Shown here one piece after another: positions 15,468 through 21,372 of a stretch of 21,372 nucleotides of DNA. The stretch is from CAZOSF01 sp964582415. Lineage in GTDB: Bacteria > Bacteroidota > Bacteroidia > Flavobacteriales > Flavobacteriaceae. The DNA lies in assembly GCA_964582415.1 (NCBI GenBank), contig CAZOSF010000046.1, forward strand, positions 1 to 21,372, read 5' to 3'. Position 1 is the first letter of the stretch; each line of letters opens with the position of its first letter. The translations under genes were made by a program, and so were the position numbers. The notes under the pieces are model-generated. The model ran no database searches and was not told the DNA's origin. It was given only the letters and a program-made list of their open reading frames with translations.

Positions 15468-15567
15468 NNNNNNNNNNNNNNNNNNNNNNNNNNNNNNNNN
15501 NNNNNNNNNNNNNNNNNNNNNNNNNNNNNNNNNNNNNNNNNNNNNNNNNNNNNNNNNNNNNNNNNNN
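15468..15567. other. assembly gap (100 N)
   Basis: Exactly 100 N, probably a placeholder. The sequence on the right side starts in the last 15 or so residues of a MoaC domain, so roughly 400 bases (the end of moaE and most of moaC) are likely missing rather than 100. Confidence 0.95.
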
Positions 15568-16110
15568 CATCATATCAAGCTTTTGCAGAAAAAAGGGGGT
15601 AAATCAGATTTTAAGGATTCCCTTCGTCAGGAATTGAAAGCAGCAGTAATTGTTTGTTCCGACACCATTTCGGCAGGGCAAAAAGAAGATCGATCTGGAA
15701 AGGTTATCAAAGAAAAACTGGAATCACAAGGGGTCACGGTTATCCATTATGACATTATCCCCGATGAAAAAAATGACATCAAGGAGAAGGCCTTACAATA
15801 TGCAGAGGAAGGAATCCAACTGATTATTTACACCGGTGGGACCGGCCTTTCGATGCGCGATGTCACACCAGAGGCATTGAGTGAAATTTTAGAGCGGGAT
15901 GTTCCCGGAATTGAAGAAGTGATTCGTCGTTACGGTCAGGAACGTACACCCTATGCAATGCTTTCACGCAGTGTTGCTGGCACCCTCAAGGACAGCTTGG
16001 TGTTAGCCGTTCCGGGATCTACCAATGGCGCCAAGGAATCTATGGATGCGATTCTACCTGCAGTATTTCACGTTTTTAAAATTATGAAAGGAGCTCGTCA
16101 CGACGTATGA
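15568..16110 (+). CDS. MoaC-MoaB/MogA fusion protein (5' part in assembly gap)
   Basis: The reading frame enters from the gap and gives 180 residues. The first ones, HHIKLLQKKGGKSDF, match the C-terminus of MoaC (cyclic pyranopterin monophosphate synthase). With no stop they continue into a complete MogA/MoaB domain: AAVIVCSDTISAG, IIYTGGTGLSMRDVTPEAL, VPGIEEVIRR, MLSRSVAGTLKDSLVLAVPGS. MoaC makes cyclic pyranopterin from the MoaA product, and the MogA-type domain adenylylates molybdopterin ahead of MoeA. Such moaCB fusions are known in Bacteroidota. A TTG at 15583 is inside the MoaC tail and is not the start. The stop overlaps the moaA ATG (ATGA). Confidence 0.9.
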   Translation, partial: HHIKLLQKKGGKSDFKDSLRQELKAAVIVCSDTISAGQKEDRSGKVIKEKLESQGVTVIHYDIIPDEKNDIKEKALQYAEEGIQLIIYTGGTGLSMRDVTPEALSEILERDVPGIEEVIRRYGQERTPYAMLSRSVAGTLKDSLVLAVPGSTNGAKESMDAILPAVFHVFKIMKGARHDV

Positions 16111-17114
16111 ATTCGAAGGGAAACATTTTAACCGATTCTTTTGGGAGGGAACATACCTATCTCAGGATTTCCTTGATTGAACGCTGTAATTTGAGGTGTA
16201 CCTACTGTATGCCTCCAGAGGGCGTTCCTCTCCTACCTAGGGAACATCTGATGAGCTACGAGGAAATCTTTTCCCTAGCCCAACTTTTCGTGAAACATGG
16301 TGTTACCAAAATCCGACTTACGGGCGGTGAACCCCTTATTCGAAAAGATATTCCTACGATTTTGGAAAAACTTTCCACATTACCCGTAACCCTATCGATC
16401 ACGACCAACGCTGTTGTGGTGGACCGCCACATGGATACCCTTAAAAAATTCGGGGTGAACAAAATCAATGTGAGTTTAGATTCTTTGGATCGCGAAAAAT
16501 TTAAAAAGATCACCCTTCGTAATGACTTCGAAATAGTCTATAAGAACCTAATGGCACTTATTGAAAACAACTTTGAAGTAAAGTTAAACATGGTTGTGAT
16601 GAAAGGAGTGAATGATAATGAAATCATCGACTTTATCGAACTGTCCAAGGAGTTGCCCATCAGTGTTCGATTTATAGAATTCATGCCTTTCGATGGTAAC
16701 GGCTGGAATGTTGAAAAGACCGTTTCTTATAACGAACTGATCGGGAAGGTAAACCAGGCGTATCCAAAAGAGACGATCCTTCGCTTGCAGGACGCCCCGA
16801 ATGACACTTCGAAGAATTTCAAGATAGAAGGCTACAAAGGAAGCTGGGCACTGATCAACACCGTGACCAATCCTTTCTGTGATACATGCAACCGATTACG
16901 ATTGACTGCCAATGGAACCCTTAAAAATTGTTTGTTCTCACAAGGGGAAACCGATTTACTCACTCCATTGAGAGCAGGAAAAAATATTGAACCGATCATA
17001 CAAAGCGCGGTAAACGCAAAAAAGAATATGCGTGGCGGAATGGATTCCCCAGAAAAATTTCAGGAATACAAAAATCACGAAAACAATCGCAGTATGATTC
17101 GGATTGGTGGTTAG
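16107..17114 (+). CDS. moaA: GTP 3',8-cyclase MoaA
   Basis: This 335-residue radical SAM enzyme performs the first step of Moco synthesis, cyclising GTP. The N-terminal cluster CNLRCTYC is at about 28-35 with MPPEGV after it, and the SAM-binding LTGGEPL follows near 73-79. VSLDSLD, MVVMKGVNDNEI and RFIEFMPFDGN are typical. The C-terminal cluster ligands are in FCDTCNRLRLTANGTLKNCLFS. The chain ends IRIGG, the conserved Gly-Gly tail needed for catalysis. It is the last gene of the operon; its TAG overlaps by 4 bases the stop of the convergent barrel gene. Confidence 0.96.
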   Translation: MNSKGNILTDSFGREHTYLRISLIERCNLRCTYCMPPEGVPLLPREHLMSYEEIFSLAQLFVKHGVTKIRLTGGEPLIRKDIPTILEKLSTLPVTLSITTNAVVVDRHMDTLKKFGVNKINVSLDSLDREKFKKITLRNDFEIVYKNLMALIENNFEVKLNMVVMKGVNDNEIIDFIELSKELPISVRFIEFMPFDGNGWNVEKTVSYNELIGKVNQAYPKETILRLQDAPNDTSKNFKIEGYKGSWALINTVTNPFCDTCNRLRLTANGTLKNCLFSQGETDLLTPLRAGKNIEPIIQSAVNAKKNMRGGMDSPEKFQEYKNHENNRSMIRIGG

Positions 17115-17445
17115 ATCCTTCTACTAACACCAATATTCACAGACCAAGTACTATATTCTTGCTTAAAGTCGTAATTGGCGGAAGGGAATATTCCCCAAAA
17201 TTCATCCAATTCCCACTCGTATTCTATCGAGGCNNNNNNNNNNNNNNNNNNNNNNNNNNNNNNNNNNNNNNNNNNNNNNNNNNNNNNNNNNNNNNNNNNN
17301 NNNNNNNNNNNNNNNNNNNNNNNNNNNNNNNNNCGCCAATTACTAAAGCGATTTGATGATGACTCTTTTCCTCTTCTGGTTCTCCCTCTTGGCCATTAAC
17401 GCTCACGAAAAAGGTCAAAGCACAGAGCAATGCAACATATTTCAT
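17111..17445 (-). CDS. secreted outer membrane beta-barrel protein, interrupted by assembly gap
   Basis: The minus strand from ATG 17445 reads a signal peptide (MKYVALLCALTFFVSVNGQ) and GEPEEEKSHHQIALVIG before the N run. On the other side 40 residues include SIEYEWELDEFWGIFPSANY and end STWSVNIGVSRRI with TAA at 17113-17111. The two parts have the start and final-strand character of one barrel protein; a Bacteroidota family with similar ends is usually around 200 residues, so about 130 may be missing. The phases on the two sides do not agree across 100 bases, as expected for a placeholder. It follows fdhA by 68 bases on the same strand. Function unknown. Confidence 0.78.
17234..17333. other. 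assembly gap (100 N)
   Basis: Exactly 100 N inside the barrel gene. Reading frames on both sides require a true gap length of 3n+2, which 100 does not satisfy, so the length is a placeholder. Confidence 0.95.
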
Positions 17446-17513
17446 TGTAGATTGATTAAAGACGTTATTTGACGCCCCGAAATTAGAGGTGTAAAATGAA
17501 TTCCTGCGTCACT

Positions 17514-20249
17514 TTAGTTACTTTGCAGCATTTTCTCTTTGTATTTTCCTTTACTTTTTCGGATTCGGACGGCAACCACTTTGTATTCCGGACATTTGGC
17601 TTCCGAGTCATGAACATCCCCAGTTAAGTTGTTGATCATGATTTCAGGGAAGTGAAAAGTGGTACTCAAAATTCCAGGCTTTACTTCATCCGTCACCCTT
17701 GCTTTTACATCTACTTTTCCTCTTGGAGACTCCAAACACACAAAATCTCCATCTTGAATCAAATGTTTCTCGGCATCTTCTGGGTGGATCATCAAATAGT
17801 CGTCTTTTAAAATCTCCTTGTTGGCTGTTCTTCGCGTCATGGCGCCACAATTATAGTGTTCCAATTCCCGATTTGTGGTTAAGATATACGGGTACTCTTT
17901 CCCATGCTCTACCAGTTCCTGAGTTTCCTCCCATGCCTTATACTCAAACAAACCTTTACCTCTTTTAAAGGTTTCGGTATGAAGAATTTCGGTATCGGTT
18001 CCGTCTTTGGCAACTGGCCATTGCAATCCATTGGTTCCTAGACGCTCCCATTTAATACCTTCGAAGAAGGGCACGATTTGAGAGATCTCTTCCAACATAC
18101 CGTCCGGGGTATAATCGGGTTGTGGATAGCCCATTCTGTTCATGATATCCACGATAATCTGTCCGTCTACTTTTGCCCCTTCTATTGGGGGTACAACTTG
18201 TCGAACTGCCTGCACCCTACGTTCCCCGTTGGTAAATGTTCCCGATTTCTCCAAGAAGGAGGCACCGGGCAGAATAACGTCGGCGTGCTTTGCGGTTTCC
18301 GTCATGAAGAGTTCTTGAACTATGACCAAATCGGTACTTTCCAGGGCTTTTATTACTTTTTGTGTATTTGGGTCGGTTTGTACAACATCTTCCCCGATAA
18401 TCCAAATAGCTTTTAGCTTGCCTGCAAGAGCAGCATCGAACATCTCCGGTATTTTATACCCTATCACAGAAGGGACAGGAACTCCATAAAACTCATTATA
18501 CCGTTTGTTTACGGTAGGGTTGGTAACATCCAAATATCCGGCGCCTTGATGTGGTTGCACTCCCATGTCGGCCGAACCCTGAACGTTGTTCTGGCCGCGA
18601 AGTGGATTCACTCCTACTCCACGCCTTCCAATATTACCTGTAAGCAGGGCCAAATCGGCGATTTGCATCACTGTGAATGTCCCTTGTGAATGTTCGGTAA
18701 CACCCAATCCATGAAAAGACATGGCATTGGGTGCCTTAGCATAAGCAATGGCTGCTTCCTTGATGATTTCACGATCTACACCACATACCGCTTCCATTTT
18801 ATCCAAATCAAGATTCAATATTTCTTGTTTGAAAGCCTCGTACCCTTCCGTTCTATTAGTGATGAATCCTTCATCCACCAATCCTTCTGAAATGATATAG
18901 TACATCATCATGTTCAGTACGGCGACATTGGTCCCTGGTCGAAGCGGAATATGATGGGTGGCATAGCGAGCCAGTTCCGTTCTACGCGGATCGATTACGA
19001 TACTAACGTTCCCCGACTTCATGGCAAATTGCTTCAACTTAGCTCCAGTAACCGGGTGTGCATCGGTTGGGTTCGCTCCGATAACCATGATACAATTTGT
19101 ATATTTTAAATCGATAATCGAATTGGTCGCGGCCCCTGTTCCAAAAGTGCGTTGCATTCCCAATGCTGTTGGCGAATGGCATACTCGTGCACATCCATCT
19201 ATATTATTGGTTCCTATCACAGCTCGGATAAACTTTTGCATGAGGTAATTCTCCTCATTGGTGCATCGAGAAGAGGAAATCCCAGCAATGGAATCGGGAC
19301 CGTACTCGTTTTTATAATGGGTGAGTTTCTCGGTGATATAATCGTACACTTCCTCCCAACTCACTTCCTCGAACACTCCATTCCTTTTAATCATCGGAGA
19401 GCGCAAACGTTCCTCGTGGTTGTAAAAAGTAAAGGCATACCTTCCTTTGATACAGGTATGGCCCTGATTCACCTCAGCATCGTAAGGCGCACGGATACTC
19501 AAAATTTCACCATTGGTGGCGGATACTTCCAAATTACATCCCACGCCACAATAAGTGCAAATGGTTCGTGTTTTCTCAGTCGCCATAATAGCTTTCGATT
19601 GGTAAACATCGGAAATGGCAGAAGTTGGACACGCTTGTGCACAAGCACCACAGCTCACACAATCGGAACCGAGGAAGGAATCGTCCATTCCTTTGATGAT
19701 GTGCGCATCGAAGCCACGACCTGCCATGCTCAATACAAATTCTCCTTGAACCTCATCACATGCTCGTACACAACGATAACAGTTGATGCATTTAGAGAAA
19801 TCGGACGTCATATAGGGATGACTCAAATCTTTTTTGCGGTCTAAATGATTGGCGCCTTCGGGATAGCGTACCTCCCGAATCCCCACATCGGCCGCTACGG
19901 TTTGCAATTCGCAATTGCCATTTACTTCACACGTAAGACAGTCCAAGGGATGATCTGTTAGCACCAATTCAATGATATTCTTACGCAATTCCTTTATAGC
20001 GGGGGTATTGGTATAGATATACTGCCCTTCGGCCACAGGAGTGTGACAGGAAGCCATGGTTTTTGTCTTCCCATTTTTTTCGAGGGCTACCTCAACACTA
20101 CAAACCCTACAGGAACCAAAGGGATCCAAATTTGGGGCATCGCAAAGCGTAGGCACCAATTTTTTCGATTTATATCTTCTGATGAAATTGAGGAGGGTTT
20201 CCCCATCTTTCATTTCAAAGGCTTCATTATCGATATAGGCGATTTTCAT
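17514..20249 (-). CDS. fdhA: NAD-type formate dehydrogenase, catalytic (alpha) subunit
   Basis: This 911-residue molybdenum enzyme oxidises formate to CO2. Domains in order are a [2Fe-2S] domain (Cys36, 47, 50, 68), a NuoG-like His-Cys cluster (His100, Cys104, 107, 113), two ferredoxin [4Fe-4S] clusters (Cys154, 157, 160, 164 and Cys197, 200, 203, 207), the molybdopterin-oxidoreductase [4Fe-4S] (Cys231, 234, 238, 266) and the bis-MGD domains. DGCARVCHSPT places the Mo ligand at Cys357 with His358, the non-selenium form. No Tat signal is present, so it is cytosolic. With the NuoF-like gene 11 bases upstream this matches the FdsA-type NAD-dependent complex. Cofactor supply comes from the convergent Moco operon. 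A nitrate reductase is less likely given CARVCHSP. Confidence 0.93.
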   Translation of the reverse strand: MKIAYIDNEAFEMKDGETLLNFIRRYKSKKLVPTLCDAPNLDPFGSCRVCSVEVALEKNGKTKTMASCHTPVAEGQYIYTNTPAIKELRKNIIELVLTDHPLDCLTCEVNGNCELQTVAADVGIREVRYPEGANHLDRKKDLSHPYMTSDFSKCINCYRCVRACDEVQGEFVLSMAGRGFDAHIIKGMDDSFLGSDCVSCGACAQACPTSAISDVYQSKAIMATEKTRTICTYCGVGCNLEVSATNGEILSIRAPYDAEVNQGHTCIKGRYAFTFYNHEERLRSPMIKRNGVFEEVSWEEVYDYITEKLTHYKNEYGPDSIAGISSSRCTNEENYLMQKFIRAVIGTNNIDGCARVCHSPTALGMQRTFGTGAATNSIIDLKYTNCIMVIGANPTDAHPVTGAKLKQFAMKSGNVSIVIDPRRTELARYATHHIPLRPGTNVAVLNMMMYYIISEGLVDEGFITNRTEGYEAFKQEILNLDLDKMEAVCGVDREIIKEAAIAYAKAPNAMSFHGLGVTEHSQGTFTVMQIADLALLTGNIGRRGVGVNPLRGQNNVQGSADMGVQPHQGAGYLDVTNPTVNKRYNEFYGVPVPSVIGYKIPEMFDAALAGKLKAIWIIGEDVVQTDPNTQKVIKALESTDLVIVQELFMTETAKHADVILPGASFLEKSGTFTNGERRVQAVRQVVPPIEGAKVDGQIIVDIMNRMGYPQPDYTPDGMLEEISQIVPFFEGIKWERLGTNGLQWPVAKDGTDTEILHTETFKRGKGLFEYKAWEETQELVEHGKEYPYILTTNRELEHYNCGAMTRRTANKEILKDDYLMIHPEDAEKHLIQDGDFVCLESPRGKVDVKARVTDEVKPGILSTTFHFPEIMINNLTGDVHDSEAKCPEYKVVAVRIRKSKGKYKEKMLQSN

Positions 20250-20260
20250 GAATTTGGTTT

Positions 20261-21372
20261 TTAGTTGAAGTAAGGTTTCAATTCATCTTCAAAATACTGA
20301 AGCGCATTTCGCACTGGCAGTGGTATTCCACCTCCATGGGCACACAAGGATCCTTTTTCCAAAGTGGTAAGGAGATCTGTAAACAGTTTACGATCTATTT
20401 TATACTCCGATTTCAACGCTTTTTCGGCCAATTCTTGTCCGCGTTTGGTACCTAACCTACATGGGAAGCATTTTCCACAACTTTCGTAAGCCGCAAAATC
20501 GAAGAGGTGTTCAATAAATTCCATCATGGGAAATTCTGCAGGGATGCTTACAACAGAAGCGTGCCCAAGTAAAAATCCAGATTGAGAGAAGGATTCAAAA
20601 TCCAATTGTAATTCTTCAATTTTTGAAACAGGCACCAGTCCTCCCAGGGGGCCTCCAATCTGAAGGGCTTTCACTTTCGATTTAAATCCACCTCCAAGAT
20701 CGTAGACTACCTCTTTTAATGGGGTTCCCATTTCCACCTCGTAAAGCCCGGGATTGACAAAGAAGCTATCCAAGGAGACCAATTTGGTTCCGGAAGAACG
20801 TTCGGTACCGATCTCCTTCCAAGCGTTCCCGCCTTCAGAAATTATAAAGTGTAAAGCTGCCAGTGTTTCAACATTATTCACTGTGGTGGGTTTATTGAAC
20901 AACCCTTTCTGTGCTGGGAAAGGTGGACGCACACGAACTTCAGGACGTTGCCCTTCAATAGAATTGATCAGCGCCGTTTCTTCTCCACAGATATAGGAGC
21001 CTTGGGCTTGTATGATTTTAAAATCGAAGTCGAATCCCGAATTATGGATGTTCTTTCCAATTATCTGGTGTTCCCTTAGTGAATCTATGGCCTCTTGAAC
21101 AATGATGGCTGCCTCGGGATATTCGGCTCGGATATAGAGCACCCCATAATTTGCTTTGGTCACTAGGCCAGCGATCAGCATTCCGAATAATACCGAATGC
21201 GGACGCTCTTCCAAAAGATATCTGTCGGAATACGCTCCTGGATCTCCTTCATCGGCATTGCAAATGATGAATTTCACATCGCTTTCTTCCTTGCGGCAAA
21301 ATTCCAATTTCAAACCTATAGGGAAACCAGCACCCCCCCTTCCGCGAAGATTGGAGGTTTTAATTTCCTCTA
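20261..21372 (-). CDS. formate dehydrogenase diaphorase (beta) subunit, NuoF-like (partial)
   Basis: About 369 residues are visible; the 5' end lies beyond the window. The frame is open to the edge, reading NLRGRGGAGFPIGLKLEF (FMN/NADH-binding GRGGAGFP), then IICNADEGDPGAYSDRYLLE, IYIRAEYP-like VLYIRAEYPEA, GSYICGEETALINSIEG and KPTTVNNVETLA. The C-terminal [4Fe-4S] has SCGKCFPCRLG plus GSLCAHGG. This is the NuoF/HoxF/FdsB module that passes electrons from the catalytic subunit to NAD+. Leu (TTG) at 21313 is internal, not the start. It is 11 bases upstream of fdhA and co-transcribed. NuoF of complex I is excluded by the pairing with fdhA. A NuoE-like gamma subunit would be expected just outside. 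Confidence 0.92.
   Translation of the reverse strand, partial: EEIKTSNLRGRGGAGFPIGLKLEFCRKEESDVKFIICNADEGDPGAYSDRYLLEERPHSVLFGMLIAGLVTKANYGVLYIRAEYPEAAIIVQEAIDSLREHQIIGKNIHNSGFDFDFKIIQAQGSYICGEETALINSIEGQRPEVRVRPPFPAQKGLFNKPTTVNNVETLAALHFIISEGGNAWKEIGTERSSGTKLVSLDSFFVNPGLYEVEMGTPLKEVVYDLGGGFKSKVKALQIGGPLGGLVPVSKIEELQLDFESFSQSGFLLGHASVVSIPAEFPMMEFIEHLFDFAAYESCGKCFPCRLGTKRGQELAEKALKSEYKIDRKLFTDLLTTLEKGSLCAHGGGIPLPVRNALQYFEDELKPYFN

Noticed and set aside
17159..17399. Plus-strand open frames spanning the second N run.
   Set aside because: They exist only because N codons contain no stops; the minus-strand signal peptide and barrel end explain the sequence.
17461..17475. GACGTTATTTGACG as a second ModE site near the fdh side.
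   Set aside because: Only one half resembles the arm and there is no matching inverted partner at the right spacing.
19152..19844. A 230-codon plus-strand open frame.
   Set aside because: It lies antisense inside fdhA, whose minus-strand frame carries all expected cluster motifs; the plus frame has no recognisable domain.

Overview
The window looks like part of a chromosome from a marine-type Flavobacteriaceae bacterium (Bacteroidota). The grounds are several lineage-typical families (DUF3667, the PepSY-like secreted family, the MoaC-MoaB fusion, small secreted beta-barrels), moderate-to-low GC, a general lack of Shine-Dalgarno sequences, and start-proximal elements resembling TAnnTTTG. The sequence comes from a scaffolded draft: two runs of exactly 100 N (15468-15567 and 17234-17333) interrupt genes, and both appear to be placeholders rather than measured distances. 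Genes are very tightly packed. No rRNA, tRNA, CRISPR array or insertion sequence was seen.

Region 1 (1-3528, minus strand) is a housekeeping operon read as ruvC, a DUF3667 membrane protein, hemW, a cyclase-family hydrolase and a partial MmcQ/YjbR protein, with overlaps or gaps of only a few bases. Region 2 (3557-6532, plus) is a divergent unit: a multi-pass flippase-like protein (LPG synthase TM family), a family 2 glycosyltransferase and a secreted barrel-like protein. Region 3 (6527-9545) holds small genes on alternating strands: a lipoprotein, a DUF456 membrane protein, a nitroreductase, a lipocalin-like secreted protein and a PepSY-like secreted protein with a clear terminator.

Region 4 (9740-10828, plus) encodes a prokaryotic ionotropic glutamate-receptor-type channel: a solute-binding domain split around a potassium-type pore with the filter TVGYGD.

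Region 5 (10861-17114, plus) is a nearly complete molybdenum cofactor (Moco) operon: moeA, a single-domain modE-like regulator, a TSUP-family transporter, mobA, moaD, a moeB-rhodanese fusion, moaE, a moaC-moaB fusion and moaA. A perfect 9-bp inverted repeat with 8-bp spacer (10861-10886) directly in front of moeA has the form of a ModE operator and overlaps the likely -7 element, so the operon is probably autoregulated by its own second gene.

Region 6 (17111-21372, minus, converging on the Moco operon) holds a beta-barrel gene broken by the second gap, then a large NAD-type formate dehydrogenase catalytic subunit and its NuoF-like diaphorase subunit, which runs off the window. Regions 5 and 6 make functional sense together: the operon makes and guanylates the cofactor that the formate dehydrogenase uses. 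The most interesting items are the candidate ModE autoregulatory circuit with a sensor-less ModE, the TSUP transporter inside the Moco operon, and the glutamate-receptor-like channel.
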